A stretch of DNA of 64,000 bases, from NCBI GenBank assembly GCA_041394705.1, contig JAWKHS010000004.1, positions 548,061 through 612,060 on the forward strand. Reading direction: 5' to 3'. Shown here in pieces: positions 57,423 through 64,000 of the stretch. The DNA is from Vicinamibacterales bacterium (GTDB lineage Bacteria; Acidobacteriota; Vicinamibacteria; Vicinamibacterales; UBA2999). The notes beneath the pieces are model-generated. The model saw only the letters and a program-made list of their open reading frames with translations, did no database searches and had not been told where the DNA came from. Position 1 is the stretch's first letter. Every line of letters begins with the position of its first letter. The position numbers were made by a program, and so were the translations under genes.

Positions 57423-57651
57423 CCGCGGCCGACCGCTCTGGCCGGCGGGGCGCGGGAGCCGGGCATCCGAAAAAGTGATGTCACGCGCCTCACGGCTGTG
57501 TAGCATCTAGGCCGCGGCGGCACTGAGGCGCCGCGTGGACTGCGGCCGCCGTGCGCCCCTCCCGCCCGGATTCGGCCAGGAGCGGCACGTGCGCGGAGTC
57601 AGGGCGGATGCAGCGGACAGGACGGAGTTTGGACGGACGGGGGACGCGGCC

Positions 57652-59169
57652 ATGACGGCCGCGGGGCATCACGGCGGTGACCCGGCGATCTCGACGGAGG
57701 CCTTCCAGGCCCTGTTCGAGGCCAGCCCGCTCCCGCTGCTGCTCACCGACGCCGCCACGGGCGAGATCCTCGACGCCAACGCGTTGGCCCTCGCCGCCTG
57801 CGGCTTGCAGCCGGATCAGATCCGGGGCCGGTCGGTCTACGAGTTCGGCCACTACCGCGATGCGGGCGATCGGCAGGCGCAGATGGACGCGCTGGACGGC
57901 GCGGCGGGAGCCGGCCGCGAGGTGCAGCTGACCACGTCGTCCGGACGGCGTCTGCGGCTCCTGGCGCACACCAGCCGGATGCGGCTCGCCGGGCGCGCCT
58001 GCCTCCTCACGGCGTTCACCGACGTCACCAGCCTCGGGCGCCTGGACGAGCAGCTCCTGGCGGCGCAGCGCATGGAAGTGGCGGGCAAGCTGGCGGGCGG
58101 CGTCGCGCACGAGTTCAACAACCTGCTGACGGTGATGCGGGGCCACCTCGACGCCATGACCGAGGACGCACCGGACGATCCGGCGCTGCAGGCGCGCGTC
58201 GCCGCGCTCGGACGCGCGGTGGACCAGGCCACGCGGATCACGTCGGGCCTGCTCACCTTCTCCGGCCGCAACCCGACCCCGGCCGCCACGATCGACCTGA
58301 ACGACGCCCTCACGGGCCTGAAGTCGCTCATCGCGGGCACCATCGGGGAGACGATCGAAATCCATTGGCAGCTCGACGCGCCGGAGGCGACGGTGCGCAT
58401 GGGCGAGACCCAGATCGCCCAGGTGGTCCTGAACCTGGCCCTGAACGCCCGCGAGGCGATGCCCGAGGGCGGCAGCATCACGATCGCCACCTCCTTCGAG
58501 CCCTCCACCCTCGACGGCGACGCGGTGTCGGGCCCCTGGGTGTGCCTCAGGGTGTCGGACACGGGCTACGGCATGTCGGACGACGTCCGGCGTCGTGCGT
58601 TCGAGCCCTTCTTCACCACGAAGGGTCCGGGCCGCGGCACGGGCCTGGGCCTGCCGATCTGCCAGGGCATCGCGGAACAGGCGAGCGGACACATCGAGGT
58701 GCACTCGGCGGAAGGCCGGGGCACGTCCGTGCAGGTCTCCCTGCCGTGGGTCCGGCCCCTGGCCGGGAGCGCCCTGCCCCTGGCGACACCCCAGAAGCCG
58801 CCGGCCCGCACGGGCCGGGTGATCCTGCTGGTCGAGGACGAGGCCGACGTCCGGATGATCGTGGCGGAGATCCTCCGCCGCGCCGGACACACGGTGCACG
58901 CGGCCGACGGCGCCGCGGCGGCCGAAGCGCTGCTCGACCGGCTCGACACGCCGCTCGACCTCCTGCTGAGCGACCTGGTCCTGCCCGGGGCCAACGGCGT
59001 CGAAGTGGCGCGGCGCGTCCAGGCCCGCCATCCCGCGGTGCCGGTCCTGTTCATCTCGGGCTATTCGGAGGACGTCTTCGCCGGCGGCGCCCGCGTGGAA
59101 CACCTGCTGCAGAAGCCGTTCACGTCGCGGGAGCTGCTCGACACGATCGCCGACCTGCTCGCGGACTGA
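57652..59169 (+). CDS. PAS hybrid histidine kinase with C-terminal receiver
   Basis: 505 aa. PAS domain (FEASPLPLLLTDAATGEILDANALALAACG), HisKA with GGVAHEFNNLLTVMRGHL, ATPase (LNLALNAREAMPEGGS; VSDTGYGMSDDVRRRAFEPFFTTKGPGRGTGLGLPI), and a C-terminal receiver (ILLVEDEADVRM; acceptor Asp in LLLSDLVLPGANG; LFISGYSE; LLQKPF). ATG 57652 has a GGGGGA stretch upstream; GTG 57535 would add 39 low-complexity residues. No clear sigma-28 box was found in the 229-nt gap before it. Confidence 0.88.
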   Translation: MTAAGHHGGDPAISTEAFQALFEASPLPLLLTDAATGEILDANALALAACGLQPDQIRGRSVYEFGHYRDAGDRQAQMDALDGAAGAGREVQLTTSSGRRLRLLAHTSRMRLAGRACLLTAFTDVTSLGRLDEQLLAAQRMEVAGKLAGGVAHEFNNLLTVMRGHLDAMTEDAPDDPALQARVAALGRAVDQATRITSGLLTFSGRNPTPAATIDLNDALTGLKSLIAGTIGETIEIHWQLDAPEATVRMGETQIAQVVLNLALNAREAMPEGGSITIATSFEPSTLDGDAVSGPWVCLRVSDTGYGMSDDVRRRAFEPFFTTKGPGRGTGLGLPICQGIAEQASGHIEVHSAEGRGTSVQVSLPWVRPLAGSALPLATPQKPPARTGRVILLVEDEADVRMIVAEILRRAGHTVHAADGAAAAEALLDRLDTPLDLLLSDLVLPGANGVEVARRVQARHPAVPVLFISGYSEDVFAGGARVEHLLQKPFTSRELLDTIADLLAD

Positions 59170-59210
59170 CGGCGCGGCACGAGGTCCCGGGACCACCGGC
59201 CGGGGCGGAT

Positions 59211-59237
59211 TCAAGGCGCACCCCACCGGGCCGATTC
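59211..59237 (+). promoter_or_regulatory. Sigma-28 promoter of the EAL-HDOD gene
   Basis: TCAAGGCG, 11 nt, GCCGATTC. The -10 ends only 11 nt before ATG 59249, so the start codon would be within a few nucleotides of the transcription start. Confidence 0.7.
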
Positions 59238-59248
59238 TCCCGGTGGGC

Positions 59249-60484
59249 ATGAGCGTCACCACTGACCAGTTCCACGTCGCGCGCCAACCAATCCTGGACG
59301 CCCGTCAGCAGGTCTTCGGCTACGAGCTCCTGTATCGCGCCAATGCCGAGGATCAGTCGGCCGCCGACGACGGCGTCAACCGATCGGCCAAGGTCATCGG
59401 CGACGCCCTGCTCGGCATCGGCTTCGAGGCCCTGACCGACGGCCGGCACGCCTTCATCAACCTCGACATCCACACGCTGCTGGCCGACGCCAGCGGCGTC
59501 CTCGACCCGGACCAGGTCGTCCTCGAGATCCTCGAATCGGTGGACGTCACGCCCGAGGTCGAGTCGATGTGCGCGTCGCTCAAGGACCGCGGCTACGCCA
59601 TCGCCCTCGACGACTTCGTGCCGGGTTCGCCCGCCGAGAAGCTGGTGCCGCTCGCGCGGTTCGTGAAGCTCGACGTGCTGGCGCTCGGCCGCGCGACGCT
59701 CCCCGCCACGATCAAGCGGCTGCTCGGCGCCGGCGTGACCGTGGTGGCTGAGAAGGTCGAGACGGAAGAGATCTTCCAGCTCGCGAAGGGCGCGGGCTGC
59801 TCGCTCTTCCAGGGCTACTACTTCTGCCGCCCCGTCACCTTCTCGGGCAAGGCGCTGCCGGCGAACCAGCTGGCGCAGATCCAGCTCGTGGCGGCCCTCA
59901 ACCAGCCCTCGGTCTCCCTGGGGACGATCGAGGACCTGCTGAAGCGCGACGCGTCGCTCTCCTATCGTGTGCTGCGGTCGGTGAACTCCGCCGGGTTCGG
60001 TCTGCGGCGCGAGATCCACTCCATCCGCGAGGCGCTGCTCCTGCTGGGCCTCGACCAGGTGCGCAAGTGGAGCTCGATCTGGGCCCTGGCAGGCCTGAAC
60101 CGCGGACCGTCGGAACTGGTGACGATGACGGTCATCCGCGCCCGCTGCTGCGAGCTCATCGGGCGGGCCCTCGACAGGCCCGACGGCGGGGCCGCCTTCT
60201 TCCTGCTGGGCCTCTGCTCCCTGCTCGACGTCCTGCTGGGCCACCCCATGGACCAGGTCGTGAAGGACCTGCCGCTGGACCCCGAAGTGGAGGCCGCGCT
60301 GACCGGCGGGACCAACGAGGCGCGCCGCGTGCTCGACGCCGTCGTCCAGTACGAGCACGGCCAGTGGGACAAGGCCGACGAGACGATCGCCACGCTGGGC
60401 CTGCCGGACGGCACCCTGCCCGAGTCCTACGCGGACGCCCTCGTCTGGGCACGGACCCTGACCCAGATGAGCAAGCAGGGCTGA
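59249..60484 (+). CDS. YuxH-type EAL-HDOD protein
   Basis: 411 aa. An EAL-like domain opens RQPILDARQQVFGYELLYR, with ELL in place of EAL; ALDDF and a KLD motif remain, while the catalytic set is incomplete (VVLEILESVDVTPEV; AEKVETEEIFQLAKGAGCSLFQGYYF). An HDOD domain follows (VSLGTIEDLLKRDASLSYRVLRSVNSAGFG; IHSIREALLLLGLDQVRKWSSIWAL). Relatives such as CdgJ lack phosphodiesterase activity and modulate motility. ATG 59249 is used; in-frame GTG 59243 lies almost at the predicted transcription start. Almost no leader. Confidence 0.88.
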   Translation: MSVTTDQFHVARQPILDARQQVFGYELLYRANAEDQSAADDGVNRSAKVIGDALLGIGFEALTDGRHAFINLDIHTLLADASGVLDPDQVVLEILESVDVTPEVESMCASLKDRGYAIALDDFVPGSPAEKLVPLARFVKLDVLALGRATLPATIKRLLGAGVTVVAEKVETEEIFQLAKGAGCSLFQGYYFCRPVTFSGKALPANQLAQIQLVAALNQPSVSLGTIEDLLKRDASLSYRVLRSVNSAGFGLRREIHSIREALLLLGLDQVRKWSSIWALAGLNRGPSELVTMTVIRARCCELIGRALDRPDGGAAFFLLGLCSLLDVLLGHPMDQVVKDLPLDPEVEAALTGGTNEARRVLDAVVQYEHGQWDKADETIATLGLPDGTLPESYADALVWARTLTQMSKQG

Positions 60485-60500
60485 GCCGGCCCGCACTGTC

Positions 60501-60541
60501 TTGCACACAGTTTTTCGCCCGCGGGCGTGAATCCTGTGCAA
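60501..60541. promoter_or_regulatory. Nested dyads upstream of the kinase at 60602
   Basis: TTGCACA (60501-60507) and TGTGCAA (60535-60541) form outer arms around a perfect 12-bp palindrome CGCCCGCGGGCG (60516-60527). A separate 8-bp hairpin GGCCGGGT-TTGCAG-ACCCGGCC lies at 60566-60587, just before the ribosome site. Operator or terminator function is possible. Confidence 0.45.
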
Positions 60542-60601
60542 TAGGGTGCGATTATCGGGAGAAGTGGCCGGGTTTGCAGACCCGGCCGCAGAAGGGCCGA
60601 C

Positions 60602-62593
60602 GTGAACAGTTCTTCTCCGGGCCGGCGCGCCGCCCCTCCCGCGGCCAGCCGGACGGTGCTCGTGGCCGGGGGTGGGGCCGACCTGCTCACCCCCCTGGCC
60701 CGGCTGCTCGACAACCAGGGCTGTCTGCTCGACGCCGTCGACGAGGCCGGCGCGACCTTGCCGGCGCTCGTGGCCCGGGTGCCCGACGCCATCGTCCTCG
60801 TCGACGCTCCCCCGCGGCTCGATGCCGTGGCCCTCGCCCGCCGGCTGCGGGCCCACAACAGCCTCAGGCGGACGCCCGTCGCGGTGCTGGCCGACGTGCC
60901 GGTCCCCGGCCCGTCGGAGGCGGACGTGCTGCCGCCGGACGCCCCGGCCACGGCCGTCGCGGCCTGGGTGGCCGCGCGCCTCCCGGCGGACGCCTCGCCC
61001 GAAGAGCAGCTCCGCATCACGCTGGCGCGCGCCGACGACGAACGGCCCGCCGTCACCGGCGTGGACGTGGACGCCGTGTCGTGGCGGCGTCTCTTCGATC
61101 ACCTGCCGCACGGCGCCGCCGTCCTGGACCGCAACGGGATCGTGATGGACGCCAACCAGGCGTTCGCGACCCTGCTGGGGCTCGCGTCCGCCGAGGCCTG
61201 CCGCGGCCAGCACCTGCTGCAGCTCTTCCCGGCGCCGCGCGCGGCCGAGGGGCCGCCGGAGGCCGGCGTCCCGATGTTGTCGGCCACCGTCGAGGTGGGC
61301 GGCGCCGCCGTGCCGGTCGACCTCGCCTTCACGCCGGCCGGCACCGGCGACTCGCGCCGCGTGTTCGTGACCGTCACCGACCAGCGCTGGCGCAAGGCCG
61401 CCACCGACGCCCTCCAGGCGAACCACGACCTCACCGAGCAGCTGCGCCGCTCCCAGAAGATCGGGGCCCTGGGCCGGCTGGCCGGCGGCGTGGCGCACGA
61501 CTTCAACAACCTGCTGCAGGTGATCGGCGGCTACGCGGAGACGCTCGGGGCCGAGGGGCTCGAGCACTCGGCGCGCCGCCGCCTCCTCCAGCGCATCCAG
61601 CGCGCCACCGACCGCGCCACCTCGCTCACGCGCCAGCTGCTGGCCTTCGGCCGCCGCCAGGTGCTCGTGCCGCAGGTGCTCGACCTGAACGTGACGGTGC
61701 TGTCGCTCGAGCACATGCTGGGCCGCGTGATCGGCGAGGACATCCAGTTCGTGAGCACGCTGGCCTCGGACCTGAACCGCGTGAAGGTCGATCCGGGCCA
61801 GATCGAACAGGTGCTCCTGAACCTGGCCATCAACGCCCGCGACGCCATGTCCGAGGGCGGAGCGCTGGAGATCGCCACCGCCAACTTCCCGCTCGACCGC
61901 GACTGGAGCCATCCCTCCCTCCCCGTGCCGGTGCCGGCCGGGGACTGGGTGCTGCTCTCGGTGGCCGACACGGGCTGCGGCATGGACCCCGACACGGCCG
62001 GCCAGGCCTTCGAGCCGTTCTTCACGACCAAGGACGCGAGCCACGGCAGCGGCCTGGGCCTGTCGATGGTCTACGGCATCGTGAAGCAGAGCGGCGGCTT
62101 CACGTGGATCGACACCGCGCCCGGGGCCGGGACGAGCGTGCACGTGCTCCTGCCCGCGGTGCAGGAGGCCCTGGCGCCCACGGCCCGCGACGAAGCCGCC
62201 CCGCACGGGCGCGCGGACACCCGGGGCGGCACGGTCCTGCTCGTCGAGGACGATCCCGAGGTGCGCACGCTCTTCACCACGTTCCTGCGCGACGCGGGCT
62301 ACGAGGTGCGCGAGGCCGCCGACGGCGAGGAAGCACTCCAGATCTTCGAGCGCTTCGGCGCCGACATCGACGTGGTCATGACCGACGTCGTCATGCCCAA
62401 CGTGAGCGGCCCGTCGCTGGCCAGCGCCCTGCGGGCGCGCAAGCCCGACATCCGGGTGCTGTTCGTCTCCGGCTACACCGATCAGCTGCAGATTGACGGC
62501 AAGGATCCCCTGGCCGGCCACGTCGCCAAGCCCGTCACGCGCGGGGTGCTCCTGAAGCACGTGGCGACGCTGCTGGGCCACACGCCGCCCTGA
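60602..62593 (+). CDS. PAS hybrid histidine kinase with C-terminal receiver
   Basis: 663 aa. A short variable N-terminal receiver-like segment (TVLVAGGGADLLTPLARLLDNQGC, no acceptor Asp context), a PAS domain (LFDHLPHGAAVLDRNGIVMDANQAFATLLG), HisKA (GGVAHDFNNLLQVIGGYAETLG), ATPase (LNLAINARDAMSEGG; VADTGCGMDPDTAGQAFEPFFTTKDASHGSGLGLSM), and a receiver (VLLVEDDPEVRTLFTTFL; VVMTDVVMPNVSG; LFVSGYTD; VAKPVT). GTG 60602 follows AGAAGG. The dyad region upstream suggests individual control. It is the same kinase type as 57652-59169, likely a paralogue. Confidence 0.88.
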   Translation: MNSSSPGRRAAPPAASRTVLVAGGGADLLTPLARLLDNQGCLLDAVDEAGATLPALVARVPDAIVLVDAPPRLDAVALARRLRAHNSLRRTPVAVLADVPVPGPSEADVLPPDAPATAVAAWVAARLPADASPEEQLRITLARADDERPAVTGVDVDAVSWRRLFDHLPHGAAVLDRNGIVMDANQAFATLLGLASAEACRGQHLLQLFPAPRAAEGPPEAGVPMLSATVEVGGAAVPVDLAFTPAGTGDSRRVFVTVTDQRWRKAATDALQANHDLTEQLRRSQKIGALGRLAGGVAHDFNNLLQVIGGYAETLGAEGLEHSARRRLLQRIQRATDRATSLTRQLLAFGRRQVLVPQVLDLNVTVLSLEHMLGRVIGEDIQFVSTLASDLNRVKVDPGQIEQVLLNLAINARDAMSEGGALEIATANFPLDRDWSHPSLPVPVPAGDWVLLSVADTGCGMDPDTAGQAFEPFFTTKDASHGSGLGLSMVYGIVKQSGGFTWIDTAPGAGTSVHVLLPAVQEALAPTARDEAAPHGRADTRGGTVLLVEDDPEVRTLFTTFLRDAGYEVREAADGEEALQIFERFGADIDVVMTDVVMPNVSGPSLASALRARKPDIRVLFVSGYTDQLQIDGKDPLAGHVAKPVTRGVLLKHVATLLGHTPP

Positions 62594-62642
62594 GCCCCTT
62601 CCGCCGGATCGGGCGGCTCGCCCGACGCCCGCCGGCGCCCGC

Positions 62643-62669
62643 TGCAGCGGCGGCGGGACGTGCCGATTG
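62643..62669 (+). promoter_or_regulatory. Sigma-28 promoter candidate of the HDOD gene
   Basis: TGCAGCGG, 11 nt, GCCGATTG. The -10 is good; the -35 is the weakest of the set. The ribosome site AAGGGG follows at once and GTG 62683 is 14 nt past the -10. Confidence 0.5.
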
Positions 62670-62682
62670 AAGGGGCGAGCCT

Positions 62683-63594
62683 GTGGAGTTCAACGGACAC
62701 CCCTCCGATCACGCAACGGCGACGGGACGCTTCGCCCCGGTGGCCAAGACGCGCCTCCTGCGCCGGAACTGTGAACTTCCGCCCATTCCGGCGGTCGCGG
62801 TGCAGCTGCTCGGCCTCCTCGCCAAGGAGGACGTGGCGCTCGGCGAGGTGGCGTCCACGGTCGGCGCCGACGCGACCATCGCGGCGGAGGTGCTCCGGGC
62901 CGCGAACACCGCCTACTACGGCATCCGCGGGGAGGTCACGAGCATCCGCCACGCCACGACCCTCCTGGGCGTGGCGCGCATCCGCACGCTGGCCGCCACG
63001 ATCGGCCTCCGCCGCTTCCTGGGCAGCGCCCTGAAGGTGCCGGCCGTCGAGCGCTGCTGGCGGCACAACCTCGCGTGCGCGGCCACGACCGAGCAGATGG
63101 CCCTGCGCCTCGGCGGCAACGCCTCCGACGCCTACGCGGCGGGGCTCCTGCACGACATCGGGCGCCTGGCGCTCGTCGTCGCGCACCCGAAGCAGTACCC
63201 GGCCCTCCTCGACACCGCCGACACGCGCGGCGAAGAGATGCTCGAGCTCGAACGCGAGCTGATGGGCATCGACCACTGCGAAGCCGGCCAGTGGTTCACG
63301 CAACAGCTCCTGCTGCCGCAGGTCTTCCAGGACGTGGCCGGCCACCACCATCATCCGGCCGCCGTCGGACCGACGGACACCCTCGAGCGGGTGGCCGTCG
63401 CCTGCGAGATGGCGGAGTGGATGGGCTTCTGGGTGACGCCGCGGTCGCTCGCCGAAGACGGCACGGCGGAGCAACTCGACGGGATCCTCCAGCGCCTCCC
63501 CGTCACGGCGCGGGCGACCATCGCGAGCGAAATCGACGACTTCGTGGCCGACGTGCGCGAGCAGGTGCAGGCCACCGACAGCATGTTCCACTAG
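62683..63594 (+). CDS. HDOD domain protein
   Basis: 303 aa. Typical HDOD: LPPIPAVAVQLLGLLAKEDVALGEVASTVGADATIAAEVLRAANTAYYG, then SIRHATTLLGVARIRTLAATIGLRRFL, GLLHDIGRLAL and VFQDVAGHHHHP. The HD pair in LLHDIG is retained, but HDOD proteins are generally non-catalytic protein-binding modules. GTG 62683 follows AAGGGG with 7-nt spacing. It is the third HDOD protein in 9 kb, after the receiver-HDOD and EAL-HDOD genes, and probably under sigma-28. Confidence 0.9.
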   Translation: MEFNGHPSDHATATGRFAPVAKTRLLRRNCELPPIPAVAVQLLGLLAKEDVALGEVASTVGADATIAAEVLRAANTAYYGIRGEVTSIRHATTLLGVARIRTLAATIGLRRFLGSALKVPAVERCWRHNLACAATTEQMALRLGGNASDAYAAGLLHDIGRLALVVAHPKQYPALLDTADTRGEEMLELERELMGIDHCEAGQWFTQQLLLPQVFQDVAGHHHHPAAVGPTDTLERVAVACEMAEWMGFWVTPRSLAEDGTAEQLDGILQRLPVTARATIASEIDDFVADVREQVQATDSMFH

Positions 63595-63616
63595 CCGGAG
63601 CCCCTGGAAGGACCCC

Positions 63617-64000
63617 CTGGCCGCGTTTCCCCCTACGACTCTCGGTGCCCGCCACGGCGATCGCGACGGCGTCCCGGCCCCGGAGGCCTCGCGCACGCCG
63701 CTGGCGGCGCCCCCGTCCCCGCCGCCAGGCGAGTCGGGCCGCGGGCGGACGATCCTGGTCGTGGAGGACGACCCCGAGGTCCGCGCGCTGTTCGTGAGCT
63801 TCCTGTCACACGCCGGCTATCACGTCATCGAGTCGCCGAATGGCGCCGACGCCATGGACCTGGTGTCCCGCCACGGCCTCCACATCGACCTGCTGCTGAC
63901 CGACGTGGTGATGCCGCGGGCCGGCGGTCCGACGCTGGCGGCGGCGCTGGCGGTGCGCCAGCCGTCGCTGAAGGTGATCTACATCTCCGGCTTCCCGCCG
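63617..64000 (+). CDS. Receiver-domain protein, truncated by window end
   Basis: About 128 residues visible. After an Ala/Pro-rich lead comes a receiver (TILVVEDDPEVRALFVSFLSHAGY; acceptor Asp in LLLTDVVMPRAGG; VIYISGFPP), closely resembling the receiver of the hybrid kinase at 60602. No ATG, GTG or TTG occurs in frame between the HDOD stop and the receiver. CTG 63617 follows a good GGAAGGA site (63606-63612) and is the best candidate start; an indel in one of the C runs is another explanation. Confidence 0.7.
   Translation, partial: MAAFPPTTLGARHGDRDGVPAPEASRTPLAAPPSPPPGESGRGRTILVVEDDPEVRALFVSFLSHAGYHVIESPNGADAMDLVSRHGLHIDLLLTDVVMPRAGGPTLAAALAVRQPSLKVIYISGFPP

Noticed and set aside
57423..57651. 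Sigma-28 or sigma-54 promoter before the hybrid kinase at 57652
   Set aside because: No GCCGAT-type or GG-N10-GC element with adequate flanks was found; TGATGT-N17-TGTAGC is a poor sigma-70 match only.
59120..62581. A minus-strand open frame of about 1150 codons
   Set aside because: It is antisense to the EAL-HDOD and hybrid kinase genes, whose motifs are unmistakable.

Overview
The window is a very GC-rich stretch (about 70% or more by eye, with strongly G/C-ending codons) of a Gram-negative, flagellated bacterium. P- and L-ring genes (flgI, flgH) indicate an outer membrane, and flhF suggests polar or otherwise spatially controlled flagella. Base composition and the FliW/CsrA plus sigma-54/sigma-28 logic would fit a deep-branching group such as Acidobacteriota (Vicinamibacteria-like), but the sequence alone does not prove this. 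No rRNA, tRNA, CRISPR array, transposase or phage gene was seen. It looks like one large, nearly complete chromosomal flagellar regulon.

Layout: (1) 1-12.9 kb, minus strand: a 13-gene operon with overlapping stop/start codons. It combines a nonulosonate-type glycan pathway (aminotransferase, PseG/SpsG-like, HAD, NeuB/SpsE, ATP-grasp, SpsF-like cytidylyltransferase, glycosyltransferase, pyruvyltransferase-methyltransferase fusion) with motA/motB and a GGDEF-EAL protein. (2) 12.9-16.4 kb, plus strand: flagellin, fliD, fliS and a FliT-like chaperone. (3) 16.4-21.1 kb, minus: flgM-flgN-flgK-flgL-fliW-csrA-GNAT. (4) 21.1-40.7 kb, minus: a long operon from a small unknown ORF and flgE through fliK, fliL, fliN, fliOPQR, flhB, flhA, flhF, fliA, fliM, a FliY-like gene, an MshEN-domain gene, flgF, flgG, flgA, flgH, flgI and flgJ. 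(5) 41.1-47.7 kb, minus: flgB-flgC-fliE-fliF-fliG-fliH-fliI-fliJ-flgD. (6) 47.8-64 kb: regulators, namely a stand-alone receiver, an NtrC-type activator, a soluble histidine kinase, cheY-cheX, a REC-REC-CheX fusion, several histidine kinases, three HDOD-domain proteins and a truncated receiver protein.

Reading promoters by eye gives a coherent hierarchy. The NtrC-type activator (48474-49877, GAFTGA present) and a nearby kinase probably act as FlgR/FlgS. Sigma-54-like sites (GG/GC spacing) lie before flgB, the flgE operon, fliD and the glycan-motAB operon. At least nine sites matching TCAAG-type -35 boxes, exactly 11 nt, then GCCGATT-type -10 boxes (sigma-28) lie before flagellin, flgM, cheY, the REC-REC-CheX gene, a histidine kinase, the EAL-HDOD gene, the HDOD gene, the stand-alone receiver, and one apparently non-coding region. 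FliA and FlgM are both encoded here, so late genes would be released after hook completion. The flagellin leader carries a hairpin with GGA in its loop 20 nt before a GGAGGA ribosome site, fitting FliW-CsrA control of flagellin translation.

The most interesting leads are: an orphan sigma-28 promoter firing into a structured non-coding region between flgD and flgE; the CsrA-type flagellin leader; an MshEN (c-di-GMP-binding type) protein and an EF-hand protein embedded in flagellar operons; a REC-REC-CheX phosphatase fusion; an ATP-grasp/HAD-containing flagellin glycan pathway; and FlgH without a lipobox cysteine. Three genes (flgA, fliK, the FliY-like gene) show 1-nt frame breaks at G/C homopolymers and look like consensus errors more than true pseudogenes.
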